A stretch of DNA of 64,000 nucleotides from Palaeococcus ferrophilus DSM 13482 (GTDB taxonomy: Archaea; Methanobacteriota_B; Thermococci; Thermococcales; Thermococcaceae): contig NZ_LANF01000011.1 of the NCBI RefSeq assembly GCF_000966265.1, forward strand, positions 62,001-126,000. Direction: 5' to 3'. Below the pieces are notes generated by a model. That model was not told where the DNA came from. It saw nothing but the letters and a program-made list of their open reading frames with translations, and did no database searches. Position numbers and translations under genes: made by a program. Shown piece after piece: positions 33,441-41,498 of this stretch. Each line of letters opens with the position of its first letter. The stretch's first letter is position 1.

Positions 33441-33709
33441 GGAAGGGACTTGCCCTATTCGCCTTTGTAACGTTCGCCATAATCCTCCTCGCGGTTGCGG
33501 TAAGCCTGCGCCCCTTCGGAAGTCCACCCCACAGCGAGATGGACACCTACTTCATCCAGCACGCGCAGGAGGAAGCCTCTGCCAACAACGTTGTGACGAG
33601 CATAGTCTTCGACTACAGGGGTTTCGATACCCTCGGCGAGGCAACGGTTCTCTTCACGGCCGTCTCGGGCGTCCTGATGGCCCTCCGCAGGAAGGGGGTG
33701 AGCTCATGA
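33437..33709 (+). CDS. mbhE: MBH subunit E (second operon)
   Basis: The 90-residue protein has an N-terminal helix, then VTSIVFDYRGFDTLGEATVL and a short C-terminal helix. The start has the ribosome site GAGGTGATAGA. Its presence shows that the second operon also follows the MBH plan. Confidence 0.85.
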   Translation: MRKGLALFAFVTFAIILLAVAVSLRPFGSPPHSEMDTYFIQHAQEEASANNVVTSIVFDYRGFDTLGEATVLFTAVSGVLMALRRKGVSS

Positions 33710-34170
33710 CAACCCCAATCATAAAGGTCACCACAAAAATCCTCGCTCCGCTCATACTGACGTTCGGAGCGTACATCATCCTCCACGGACACCTGACCCC
33801 TGGAGGGGGCTTCCAGGGAGGAGCGGTTTTCGCGAGCGGGCTTGCACTTTTGATAGTAGCCAACAACAGGGAAGACGTTAAGAGACTGTTCGATAAAGTA
33901 CCGCTTGGTCCCCTCGAGAGCCTTGGAGCACTCGGCTTCCTTGGGGTTGCTTCCCTCGGCTTCATGGGCTACACATTCTTCAAGAACGTGGTAGCCAACA
34001 GCGGGTTCCCCATCTTCGGTGGAAGGACTCCAATAGGCATCAACCCCGGCTACCTCAACACCGGTGGAACCCTCTCCTACATGAACATAGCCGTGGGAAC
34101 CAAGGTTCTGGCTGGACTGACCAGCATAGTTCTCATGTTCTTCCTGCTCTACAGGGGGGAGGAGAAATGA
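33706..34170 (+). CDS. mbhF: MBH subunit F, MrpB-like (second operon)
   Basis: The 154-residue MrpB-family protein has GHLTPGGGFQGGAVFASGL and four helices. It overlaps E and G by 4 bases. Confidence 0.9.
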   Translation: MTTPIIKVTTKILAPLILTFGAYIILHGHLTPGGGFQGGAVFASGLALLIVANNREDVKRLFDKVPLGPLESLGALGFLGVASLGFMGYTFFKNVVANSGFPIFGGRTPIGINPGYLNTGGTLSYMNIAVGTKVLAGLTSIVLMFFLLYRGEEK

Positions 34171-34529
34171 ACGTCCTCTGGGTCAACTTCCCGTTCATAG
34201 TCGTGGCAGGTCTCCTCATACTCGGCTTCTACACGCTGGGCTTCAAGAGGAACCTCATAAAGATAGTCATAGGCGTTGAAATCCTCGAAGGTGCCGTCAA
34301 CCTATTCCTCGTGGCGAGCGGGTATGTGAAAGGCGCCTACGCCCCGATATACACCATGGCCCCCAACGAGGCCTTGAACAACATGGTTCTACCAACGCCA
34401 CAGGCCCTAACGCTCACCAGCATCGTCATAGGCGTCGCGGTCTCGGCCCTCATGCTGGCCTTCGCGGTGAACATCTACCGCCACTACGGAACCCTCGACG
34501 TCACCAAGATAAGGAGGCTGAGAGCATGA
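34167..34529 (+). CDS. mbhG: MBH subunit G, MrpC-like (second operon)
   Basis: The 120-residue MrpC/NuoK-like protein has LPTPQALTLTSIVIGVAV and ends in IYRHYGTLDVTKIRRLRA, very like the end of the first copy. Confidence 0.9.
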   Translation: MNVLWVNFPFIVVAGLLILGFYTLGFKRNLIKIVIGVEILEGAVNLFLVASGYVKGAYAPIYTMAPNEALNNMVLPTPQALTLTSIVIGVAVSALMLAFAVNIYRHYGTLDVTKIRRLRA

Positions 34530-36073
34530 TGGAGCACTTACCGGCTTTGATGATAGCCGTCCCCCTCTTCGGGGCCTTCACAACACCACTGCTCAAGAAG
34601 AAGCCGAAAGCGGCCGCGGTATGGGCAACCCTCGTGGCACTCACCACCGTTGGCCTCGCACTGCTCCTCACGAGGGAAGTGCTCTCCTCGGGGCCAATCC
34701 TCTACGTCTTCGGTGCGGAGAAAGCTGGCTTAACCCTTCCATCCGGCTACAAAGTGCCCATCAGGATAATCTTTGAGGTTGATGCCATGGGCGTCTTCAT
34801 GGCGATATCAGCAACGCTGATGACCTTTATCGGGGCGCTCTACTCCTACAGCCACGTGGAGAAGGAGAGCGGCCTTGAGAAGTACTACGCGCTGATGCTC
34901 CTCCTGGAGGTAGGCATACTCGGCATGGTGCTCACCGGAGACCTCTTTAACCTCTTCGTGTTCCTTGAGATAGCGGGAATAGCCGGCTCTGCACTGGTCG
35001 GATTCCGCAACTACCGCGGAGAGGCCAGCGAAGCGGGAATAAAGTACCTCCTCGTGAGTGCAGTTGCCTCCCTCATGGTGCTCTTTTCCATAGGCATCCT
35101 GTACACACAGTACGACCACCTCAACATAGCCTATCTGGCGAGGCACGTGCAGTTCAACACGGTGGACATGATAGCCTTTGGACTGCTCTTTACGTCCTTC
35201 GCGGTCAAGTGCGGTGCGGTTCCGATGCACTACTGGGTTCCCGATGCCTACAGCGAGGTTCCAGCGGGCATAAACCCGCCCCTGCTGGTATCCACCTACG
35301 CGAGCCTCTACGCTCTCTTCAGGGTGAGCTTCACGCTCTTCGCAAACATCTCCTGGACGCTTGAGAGGGTCGGCTGGGTCATGAGCATACTCGGCGTTCT
35401 GACGATGTTCATAGGCGTCACCATGGCGCTGGTGCAGCACGACGTGAAGAGGCTCATGAGCTACCACGCCATCTCCCAGACCGGTTACATGCTCCTCGGC
35501 GTTGGGGTTGGTCTCACCGTCCTCCACGACCCGAGCAGGTTCGAGGCCTTTGGAAGGGCCGCGATGGCCGGTGGAATATTCCACATAATGAACCACATTA
35601 TCTACAAAGGTCTGCTCCTCATGACGGCGGGAGCGCTCTTCTACGTAACCGGGACGAGGGACCTCGACAAAATGGGCGGCCTGGCAAGGAGAATGCCCTA
35701 CACCACGATAGCCTTCATCTTTGGAGCGGCCGCGATATCAGGTCTGCCACCCTTCAACGGATTTGCAAGCAAGCTGCTAATCTACGAGACATCCTACCAA
35801 CTCCACCCGCTTTTAGCGGTCTTCGCGATGGTGACGAGCATACTGACGCTGGCTTCCTTCGTCAAGGTGTTTGCATCCGCTTTCCTCGGACCGGAGGTCA
35901 AGGAGTACAGGGAGGCCAAGGAGGTTCCAAAGCCGATGGTGGTGGCTATGTTAATCCTGGCGGCGCTGTGTCTCCTCTTCGGTCTGTTCCCGAACGTGGT
36001 TCTCGATAAGCTGGTCTATCCGGCGGTGGATGCGCTCTATCGCTTTACCGCCTACACGGGGTGGTTACCATGA
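34526..36073 (+). CDS. mbhH: MBH subunit H, MrpD/NuoN-like (second operon)
   Basis: The 515-residue antiporter-like protein has about 14 helices. It keeps EIAGIAGSALVGF, the lysine segment SFAVKCGAVPMHYW, and VKRLMSYHAISQTGYMLLG. The segment KCGAVPMHYWVPDAYSEVP differs from KSGAVPVHMWLADAHPAAP of the first operon, so the ion path may have different properties. It is the only large antiporter subunit in this operon. Confidence 0.92.
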   Translation: MMEHLPALMIAVPLFGAFTTPLLKKKPKAAAVWATLVALTTVGLALLLTREVLSSGPILYVFGAEKAGLTLPSGYKVPIRIIFEVDAMGVFMAISATLMTFIGALYSYSHVEKESGLEKYYALMLLLEVGILGMVLTGDLFNLFVFLEIAGIAGSALVGFRNYRGEASEAGIKYLLVSAVASLMVLFSIGILYTQYDHLNIAYLARHVQFNTVDMIAFGLLFTSFAVKCGAVPMHYWVPDAYSEVPAGINPPLLVSTYASLYALFRVSFTLFANISWTLERVGWVMSILGVLTMFIGVTMALVQHDVKRLMSYHAISQTGYMLLGVGVGLTVLHDPSRFEAFGRAAMAGGIFHIMNHIIYKGLLLMTAGALFYVTGTRDLDKMGGLARRMPYTTIAFIFGAAAISGLPPFNGFASKLLIYETSYQLHPLLAVFAMVTSILTLASFVKVFASAFLGPEVKEYREAKEVPKPMVVAMLILAALCLLFGLFPNVVLDKLVYPAVDALYRFTAYTGWLP

Positions 36074-36408
36074 ACTTCACACTCAACACACCCTCGGGCT
36101 ACTGGAACCCACTGCTGTGGGTGGCCTTCCTCGTGCTATTCGCCCTCGTGGGGTACGTAATCTACGGACGCGGGAACCCAGCTCACAAGAGGGGCGAGCA
36201 GGCAAAGCCCTACCTCAGCGGAAACGAAGAACCGGACGTGGAGGAGATCAGGGTCAGGGCGAGTGACATCTACTGGGGCTTCCTAGAGGCTCTGAAAGGC
36301 TACTACGCGGTGCTCATGAGGATGCACACCGGCGACCTGAGGGACTACATCTACTGGTACATAGGGGTTGGAGCGGTTATAATCCTCATATTCCTGGGGG
36401 GATTGTGA
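36070..36408 (+). CDS. mbhI: MBH subunit I (second operon)
   Basis: The 112-residue protein has one N-terminal and one C-terminal helix with a charged middle (KPYLSGNEEPDVEEIRVRA). It corresponds to subunit I of the first operon. ATG at 36070 follows GGTGGTTACC. Confidence 0.8.
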   Translation: MNFTLNTPSGYWNPLLWVAFLVLFALVGYVIYGRGNPAHKRGEQAKPYLSGNEEPDVEEIRVRASDIYWGFLEALKGYYAVLMRMHTGDLRDYIYWYIGVGAVIILIFLGGL

Positions 36409-36867
36409 ATGGGAAAATTAAACAGCTTTAAGCGCTCCCTTTGGGTTTTCCATGCATCCGGTGGGAGCTGCAACGCCTGCGACATTGAGATAGTCGCCGT
36501 GCTCACGCCCAGGTACGATGCAGAACGCTTTGGAATCAAGCTCGTCGGTTCTCCGAGGCACGCGGATGTGCTCCTCGTTACTGGGGCCATTCCGAGGGAC
36601 TTCGCGGACAAACTGAGGAGGATATACGAGCAGATGCCTGATCCAAAGGCGGTGGTCGTTGTTGGGAGCTGCGGAACTAGCGGGGGAACGTTCTACGACT
36701 CCTACAACATAGCCGGGCCCATAGACGAGATAATCCCCGTGGACGTTTACATCCCGGGCTGCCCGCCGAGGCCAGAGGCGATAATAGACGGCGTTGTGAA
36801 GGCGTGGCTCAAGCTTGAGAAGCTGGAGAAAGAACTCGAAAAGAAGCACGGGGGTGGGGAGGAGTGA
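36409..36867 (+). CDS. mbhJ: MBH subunit J, NuoB-like small subunit (second operon)
   Basis: The 152-residue small subunit has cluster cysteines in GGSCNACDIE, GSCGTSGG and IPGCPPRPEAI. It lacks the N-terminal extension of the first copy and has a lysine/glutamate-rich tail. Confidence 0.92.
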   Translation: MGKLNSFKRSLWVFHASGGSCNACDIEIVAVLTPRYDAERFGIKLVGSPRHADVLLVTGAIPRDFADKLRRIYEQMPDPKAVVVVGSCGTSGGTFYDSYNIAGPIDEIIPVDVYIPGCPPRPEAIIDGVVKAWLKLEKLEKELEKKHGGGEE

Positions 36868-36869
36868 CG

Positions 36870-37418
36870 ATGAGCGCGGAGGAAGTCCTCGGAAAGCTTC
36901 AGGAGGCCCTCGGTGAGGCGATATTGGAGCACGAGATAAGGGAGTACACGATGGGTGTGAAGAAGAAGCGCTCCTACCGGGAGGTTTGGCTCACGATAAA
37001 GCCCGAAGCTTTCAGGAAGGCCGTTGAGGAGGTATTCGCCATAGACTACCCGCACCTGCACTTCATAACCGGTGAGGACAGGGGAGGAGACGTTGTGAAG
37101 ATGATATACTCCTTCGGGGTCTTCCACGCCCACCCGTGGGGAGAAATCAGCGTTGTTCTCAAGTTCGATCTGCCCAAGGATAACCTCGTCCTCCCGACGA
37201 TAACGGACCTCATGATGGGGGCGGAGACGAACGAGCGCGAAATCCGGGAGATGCTGGGAGTGGAGTTCGAGGGACTGAAGAACAAGAGGCACCTCTTCCT
37301 GCCGGACGACTGGCCCGAGGGCAAGTACCCCTGGAGGAGGGACGAGCACGGCGTTGAGGACATGGTGAAATACACCCACAGGAGCGTTGACGAGGTCAGG
37401 GGTGGTAAAGATGAGTGA
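36870..37418 (+). CDS. mbhK: MBH subunit K, NuoC-like (second operon)
   Basis: The 182-residue NuoC-family protein has MMGAETNEREIREMLGVEF and HLFLPDDWPEGKYPW. ATG at 36870 is preferred over GTG at 36864 because of the GGAGG spacing. It overlaps L by 8 bases. Confidence 0.9.
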   Translation: MSAEEVLGKLQEALGEAILEHEIREYTMGVKKKRSYREVWLTIKPEAFRKAVEEVFAIDYPHLHFITGEDRGGDVVKMIYSFGVFHAHPWGEISVVLKFDLPKDNLVLPTITDLMMGAETNEREIREMLGVEFEGLKNKRHLFLPDDWPEGKYPWRRDEHGVEDMVKYTHRSVDEVRGGKDE

Positions 37419-38655
37419 GGGCAAAAACTATTACTACGTCCCAGTTGGGCCAATCCATCCAGCTCTAAAGGAGCCAATAAGGGTGGAGGCGAAGGTTCAG
37501 GGCGAGAAGATAGTCGAGGTTGACGTCAAGAGGGGCTTCGCCCACAGGGGAATAGAGTACATGGGCATGAAGAGGAACGCCATCCAGACCCTCTACCTCT
37601 CGGAGAGGATATGCGGGATCTGCTCGATTTCGCACCCCTACGCCTTTGTGATAACTGCCGAGAAGGCGCTCGGAATGGAGGCCCCGCCGAGGGCCCAGTA
37701 CATCAGGACGATAATAGCCGAGCTCGAGAGGATACACTCCCACATACTCTGGCTGGGTGTCGTCGCCCACGAGATAGGCTTCGACCCGCTCCTCTTCTGG
37801 ACGTGGAAGGGGAGGGAGAAAGTCCTCGACGTCCTCGAGCTCATAACGGGTAACAGGGTAAACTACGCCATGTACATGATAGGAGGGGTGAGAAGGGACA
37901 TAAAGGAGAGCCACAAGAAGGCGCTCCTGGATATGATAGACTACTACCGCAAGTTCAACGAGCACATGAAGGAGGTCTTCCTCTCGGACCCGGCCTACAA
38001 AGCGAGGACGCGCGGCGTTGCCCAGCTCTCGAAGGAGCTCGCGCTCAAGCTCAACGTGTGCGGCCCCGTAGCAAGGGCAGCAGGCATAAGAATGGACGTG
38101 AGGCAGGACATGCCCTACGATGCATACGCGGACATAGGGGTGAGGGCTGTCGTTCCTCAGGACATAGCTGGAGAGGCGAGGGGAGATGCATACGACATTA
38201 CCATGGTGAGGCTCTACGAGATAGACCAGAGCCTCGACATAATCGAGTACTGCCTCAAGGAAATGCCGGAGGGCAAGCTCCTGGCCATACCGAACTACGT
38301 GGCGCTTCTCTCAAAGATAAGAAGGAGCGAGGGGGAGGTGATAGGGGCGCACGAGGCACCGCGCGGTGAGGTCATCCACTACATCAAGTTCGGGGAGAAG
38401 AGGGACGGCCCCCTCGTCTGGAAGGTCATCGCGCCGAGCTACAACAACATCAACAGCTGGGGACCGCTCCTCCTCGGTGCGGAGGTGGCGGACATACCGG
38501 TTGTGGTTGCCTACATAGACCCGTGCATGTGCTGCAACGACAGGCTCGCACTCGTGAGGAGGGAAGATGGAACGGTCATAGACCCCTCGGAACTCCACAG
38601 AAAGGCGGTTGAAAAAACGGAGAGGATTAAGCGCGATTTGGGGGTGAAAGAATGA
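37411..38655 (+). CDS. mbhL: MBH subunit L, [NiFe] large subunit (second operon, diverged)
   Basis: The 414-residue group 4 large subunit keeps both nickel motifs, RICGICSISHPY (C68, C71) and DPCMCCNDRLAL (C372, C375), with an extra cysteine at 374 inside the second motif. By eye it is only roughly half identical to the first copy. The tail after the second motif is 36 residues against 51. It most likely reduces protons with ferredoxin electrons. A function closer to formate- or CO-linked group 4 enzymes, or to sulfane reduction, cannot be excluded. No formate or CO dehydrogenase gene adjoins. Confidence 0.88.
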   Translation: MSEGKNYYYVPVGPIHPALKEPIRVEAKVQGEKIVEVDVKRGFAHRGIEYMGMKRNAIQTLYLSERICGICSISHPYAFVITAEKALGMEAPPRAQYIRTIIAELERIHSHILWLGVVAHEIGFDPLLFWTWKGREKVLDVLELITGNRVNYAMYMIGGVRRDIKESHKKALLDMIDYYRKFNEHMKEVFLSDPAYKARTRGVAQLSKELALKLNVCGPVARAAGIRMDVRQDMPYDAYADIGVRAVVPQDIAGEARGDAYDITMVRLYEIDQSLDIIEYCLKEMPEGKLLAIPNYVALLSKIRRSEGEVIGAHEAPRGEVIHYIKFGEKRDGPLVWKVIAPSYNNINSWGPLLLGAEVADIPVVVAYIDPCMCCNDRLALVRREDGTVIDPSELHRKAVEKTERIKRDLGVKE

Positions 38656-39617
38656 GCTACGAGCCTATCGTATCGGGTATAGCACTCCCACTCATCGGCC
38701 TCTTCCTCGGATTAGTGTACAAGGGTATAGACAGGCGCGTTTCAGCGAGAATGACATCGAGGATAGGGCCTCCGATAAGGCAGCCCTTCTGGGACGTGGG
38801 CAAGCTGCTCCTCAAGGAGACAGTACAGCCAGAGAACGCCGTTGGCTGGATATACAACGCCATGCCGCTGATAGCGTTCGCCTCCTCACTTACGCTACTC
38901 CTATACATCCCCTTTGGAGTCTTAAATGCACCGCTCGAGGGCTACGGGGACCTCATAATAATCCTCTACCTCCTGACGCTCCAGGGACTCTCAATGGCGG
39001 TGGGAGGTTTCGCCTCCGGCAGCCCCTTCTCCTCCGTGGGGGCACAGAGGGAAATGGTGCTCATGATGAGCTACGAGATGCCGCTGGCGGCGGTGATAGT
39101 GGGCTTCGCCATGATTTACAAGAGCTTCTCCCTTGGAGCGATAGCCTCAACGCCGGTCTGGACGACGGTGGGCCCGCTCGCGGCCCTCGGGGTGCTCCTC
39201 CTATTCATAGCGCTCCTCGTCGTGACTCCAGCGGAACTTGCCAAGCTCCCCTTCGACATAGCAGAGGCTGAGACGGAGATAGCAGAAGGCATGCTGGCAG
39301 AATACAGCGGCAGGAACCTGGCCCTGTTCTACCTCTCGGATGCCGTCAGGGGCTTCGCGATGGCATCTCTGGAGGTGGTGCTGTTCTTCCCGTTCACTCT
39401 CTCAAGTATCGTAAATCTCGGGCTTAGCGGAGCGGCGTACTACACCGTCGAGGCCCTCTGGTTCCTCTTCAAGGTGCTCGTGATATACCTCGCGGTGGTT
39501 ACCCTCGTCAGGACTTCCTTCGGACGTTTCAGAATAGAGCAGGCCTCCAAGATATTCTGGGTCTACGTCAACATAGTGGCCCTCGTGGGACTGATACTCG
39601 TGTGGATGGGGGTGTGA
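38652..39617 (+). CDS. mbhM: MBH subunit M, NuoH-like (second operon)
   Basis: The 321-residue eight-helix protein has MTSRIGPPIRQPFWD, AQREMVLMMSYEMPLA and LPFDIAEAETEIAEGMLAEY, the NuoH family blocks. It overlaps L by 4 bases and ends directly before N. Confidence 0.92.
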   Translation: MSYEPIVSGIALPLIGLFLGLVYKGIDRRVSARMTSRIGPPIRQPFWDVGKLLLKETVQPENAVGWIYNAMPLIAFASSLTLLLYIPFGVLNAPLEGYGDLIIILYLLTLQGLSMAVGGFASGSPFSSVGAQREMVLMMSYEMPLAAVIVGFAMIYKSFSLGAIASTPVWTTVGPLAALGVLLLFIALLVVTPAELAKLPFDIAEAETEIAEGMLAEYSGRNLALFYLSDAVRGFAMASLEVVLFFPFTLSSIVNLGLSGAAYYTVEALWFLFKVLVIYLAVVTLVRTSFGRFRIEQASKIFWVYVNIVALVGLILVWMGV

Positions 39618-40091
39618 ATGATGCCGACCAAAGCTATGTTCCTCATGATAAAACAGCTCCTTGAGAAGCCGTTCACCAACCCCTTCCCGGTCAAGCACGC
39701 CCCATCAAACGTGACCTCGCTCATAGAGAAGGTGCAAAAGGGCGAGGCTAAGATAAACCCGCCCGTGCCGATTCCTGAGAACTTCAGGGGCAAGATAAAG
39801 TACGACTCCGAGAGGTGCATAGGCTGCAGGCTGTGCATAACCGTCTGCCCGGCAGATGCAATAGAATGGCTTCCGGAACTCAAAAAGGTGCGCTACTACG
39901 CCTCGCGCTGCATGTACTGCGCTCTCTGCGTTGATGTCTGCCCCGGAAAGAAGTTTCCGGGCGAGGAGAAGGCCGTTAAGGCACTCACACTAAGCGACGA
40001 GTTCCTTTTAGCGAACTACGACAAGTACGACGACAGCCTTATAGAGGAGCCGCCCGAGGCAAGGGAGGCCCGCAAAGCGAAGGGGACCTAG
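39618..40091 (+). CDS. mbhN: MBH subunit N, NuoI-like ferredoxin subunit (second operon)
   Basis: The 157-residue protein has two [4Fe-4S] motifs, RCIGCRLCITVCP and RCMYCALCVDVCP. After the second motif there is a GKKFPGEEKAVKA insertion missing from the first copy. It has a longer N-terminal linker as well. It ends the operon. Confidence 0.92.
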   Translation: MMPTKAMFLMIKQLLEKPFTNPFPVKHAPSNVTSLIEKVQKGEAKINPPVPIPENFRGKIKYDSERCIGCRLCITVCPADAIEWLPELKKVRYYASRCMYCALCVDVCPGKKFPGEEKAVKALTLSDEFLLANYDKYDDSLIEEPPEAREARKAKGT

Positions 40092-40274
40092 TGTTCCCTC
40101 TCTAATTTATTGACGTCGCTTTTTCCTAGATACGGGGCGTACATGCATTTTCCCGAGTTTGAAAATATCTCCGAGTTTTTTTCGAGAAACCCACACCGGC
40201 TTATAGTTATGGCGCCTTAAAAGTCGAGAAAGGAGTTGAGAGCGGCCGTTTCGCGTTCTGGAGCCCAGGGAATA
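40092..40274. other. Noncoding gap after the second mbh operon
   Basis: These 183 bases hold no credible gene. A T-rich tract (CTTTTTCC) near 40119 may end the mbh transcript. GGCTTATAGTTATGG near 40201 resembles a TATA element, but nothing recognisable follows it on the plus strand. Confidence 0.4.
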
Positions 40275-40350
40275 TGGTAGCCCCGCGGGGATTCGAACCC
40301 CGGTCCAGGGATCCAGAGTCCCCGATGCTTGGCCGCTACACCACGGGGCT
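40275..40350 (-). tRNA. tRNA-Gln (anticodon CTG)
   Basis: On the minus strand the gene begins AGCCCCG and ends CGGGGCTA plus an encoded CCA (40275-40277). The T loop is TTCGAAT. The anticodon loop is C-T-CTG-G-A between the stem halves GGGGA and TCCCT. The D arm TGGTGTAGCGGCCAAGCAT is typical of archaeal tRNA-Gln. Its TATA box (minus-strand AATTTATAAAC) lies at 40379-40389. Confidence 0.93.
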
Positions 40351-40378
40351 GTGCCCGATGATTTGATACCGCCGGGGG

Positions 40379-40389
40379 TTTATAAATTT
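40379..40389 (-). promoter_or_regulatory. TATA box of tRNA-Gln
   Basis: Minus-strand AATTTATAAAC lies about 30 bases upstream of the tRNA start at 40350, the usual archaeal spacing. Confidence 0.6.
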
Positions 40390-40480
40390 TACCCTCAAGG
40401 GAGCCCAGGCAGGGGTTTAGCACATCATGCCCCTCAAGGGACATACCCCTTCGATGAAAACCCGAGAAGGCGGAGTTTTG

Positions 40481-40558
40481 TGGCGGGCCGGCCGGGATTC
40501 GAACCCGGGACCACCGGGTTAAAAGCCCGGTGCTCTAACCAGGCTGAGCTACCGGCCC
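40481..40558 (-). tRNA. tRNA-Lys (anticodon TTT)
   Basis: The minus-strand gene begins GGGCCGGTAGCTCAG and ends CCGGCCCG plus encoded CCA. The anticodon loop CTTTTAA sits in the stem CCGGG/CCCGG, and the T loop is TTCGAAT. The promoter TATA (minus strand CTTATAAAAC) is at 40582-40591. Confidence 0.94.
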
Positions 40559-40581
40559 CCGTTTAGGGATACCGGGTGGGT

Positions 40582-40591
40582 TTTATAAGCT
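40582..40591 (-). promoter_or_regulatory. TATA box of tRNA-Lys
   Basis: Minus-strand CTTATAAAAC lies about 28 bases upstream of the tRNA 5' end. It is back to back with the 5S rRNA promoter at 40613. Confidence 0.6.
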
Positions 40592-40612
40592 TTACTGGGT
40601 CCCCGACCGTAA

Positions 40613-40623
40613 AGTTTATAAAT
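40613..40623 (+). promoter_or_regulatory. TATA box of the 5S rRNA / tRNA-Asp unit
   Basis: AGTTTATAAAT follows a BRE-like CCGTAA. The distance of about 25 bases to 40645 puts the transcription start at the 5' end of the 5S rRNA. Confidence 0.65.
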
Positions 40624-40644
40624 GGTTGATGGTGAGTAGTGGTT

Positions 40645-40769
40645 GGCACGGCGGTCATAGCGGCGGGGTCACACCCGGACTCGTTTCGACCCCGGAAGTT
40701 AAGCCCGCCAGCGATCCCGGTTGTACTGCCCTCCGAGAGGGGGCGGGAACCCGGGGACGCCGCCGGCCA
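40645..40769 (+). rRNA. rrf: 5S ribosomal RNA
   Basis: The sequence agrees closely with Pyrococcus/Thermococcus 5S rRNA as I recall it, with GCGGTCATAGCGGCGGGG, GACCCCGGAAGTTAAGCCCG, TGTACTGCCCTCCGAGAGGG and a closing CGCCGCCGGCCAC that pairs with the 5' GGCACGGCGG. Ends are accurate to a few bases. It stands apart from any 16S-23S operon, as usual in Thermococcales, and is followed 7 bases later by tRNA-Asp. Confidence 0.93.
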
Positions 40770-40776
40770 CTCACAT

Positions 40777-40854
40777 GCCCGGGTGGTGTAGCCAGGCCCA
40801 TCATACGGGACTGTCACTCCCGTGACTCGGGTTCAAATCCCGACCCGGGCGCCA
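40777..40854 (+). tRNA. tRNA-Asp (anticodon GTC)
   Basis: It begins GCCCGGGTGGTGTAGCC and ends CCCGGGCG plus encoded CCA. The anticodon loop CTGTCAC lies in the stem CGGGA/TCCCG, and the T loop is TTCAAAT. It lies 7 bases after the 5S rRNA and is probably co-transcribed with it. Confidence 0.94.
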
Positions 40855-40884
40855 GAATTTCTAAAACCTCTTCTCGGGGCAAAC

Positions 40885-40896
40885 CATATAAAAAGG
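40885..40896 (+). promoter_or_regulatory. TATA box of scpB
   Basis: CCATATAAAAAG lies 30 bases before the ScpB start, after AAA-rich sequence. The gap between tRNA-Asp and scpB holds nothing else. Confidence 0.55.
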
Positions 40897-40924
40897 GCAT
40901 TACAAATTCATTGTGGTGGTTGTA

Positions 40925-41497
40925 ATGGGACTCATCGAGGACAAAGCACTTGTTGAGGCGGCTCTTTTCGTTGCAGGAAGGCCGTTAAGCGTCAAGGAGC
41001 TTTCTAAGGCGCTTGGAATAAAATCCCTGGATTACCTTGAGAAGCTCATAGAACTTGTTGCCGCTGAATACGCGGAGAGGAAGAGCGCCATCGAAATAGT
41101 ACGCGTTCTTGGAGATAAATACGTTCTCCAGCTCAAGCAGGAGTATTCCCAGAGGGTAATGCACCTGATGCCGAGACCCGACCTCAGGACGGGTGAGTTG
41201 AAGACGCTAGCACTCATAGCCTACCTCCAGCCGGTAGAGCAGAGCAAAATCATAAAGCTCCGCGGGAGCCAGGCCTACGAGCACGTGAAGCACCTCCTTG
41301 GAATGGGTCTAATCTACGCGGAGCCCTACGAGAGGACCAAAATCCTCGGGACAACTCCGAAGTTCGCGGAGCTCTACGGCTTCCCCGAGAACGACCCGAT
41401 ACTGATAAAGGAGGCCTTCAAAAAGGTTATACACGCCGAGTACGAGGACTTAATCGAGAAGCTCGAGAAGGAGAAGAAGAGGGAACCGGAAGAGTGA
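40925..41497 (+). CDS. scpB: ScpB, condensin-associated segregation protein
   Basis: The 190-residue protein has two winged-helix domains of the ScpB family: VEAALFVAGRPLSVKELSKAL at the start, and LKTLALIAYLQPVEQSKI followed by RGSQAYEHVKHLLGMGLI in the middle. It binds the ScpA kleisin in SMC complexes and helps chromosome compaction. ATG at 40925 follows a GTGGTGG ribosome site. It meets the next gene end to end (1-base gap). Confidence 0.93.
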   Translation: MGLIEDKALVEAALFVAGRPLSVKELSKALGIKSLDYLEKLIELVAAEYAERKSAIEIVRVLGDKYVLQLKQEYSQRVMHLMPRPDLRTGELKTLALIAYLQPVEQSKIIKLRGSQAYEHVKHLLGMGLIYAEPYERTKILGTTPKFAELYGFPENDPILIKEAFKKVIHAEYEDLIEKLEKEKKREPEE

Positions 41498-41498
41498 G

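Noticed and set aside
34808-35596. Long minus-strand reading across mbhH (262 codons)
   Set aside because: It is a mirror of the antiporter gene, with a histidine/glutamate-rich composition typical of antisense readings and no promoter.
32038-40091. Second operon as the MBX/MBS sulfane reductase
   Set aside because: It has E and I genes, only one antiporter-type H gene, all four nickel cysteines and a SurR-type site in the activator position. MBX/MBS as I know it has two H-type genes, lacks these pieces and is repressed by SurR.
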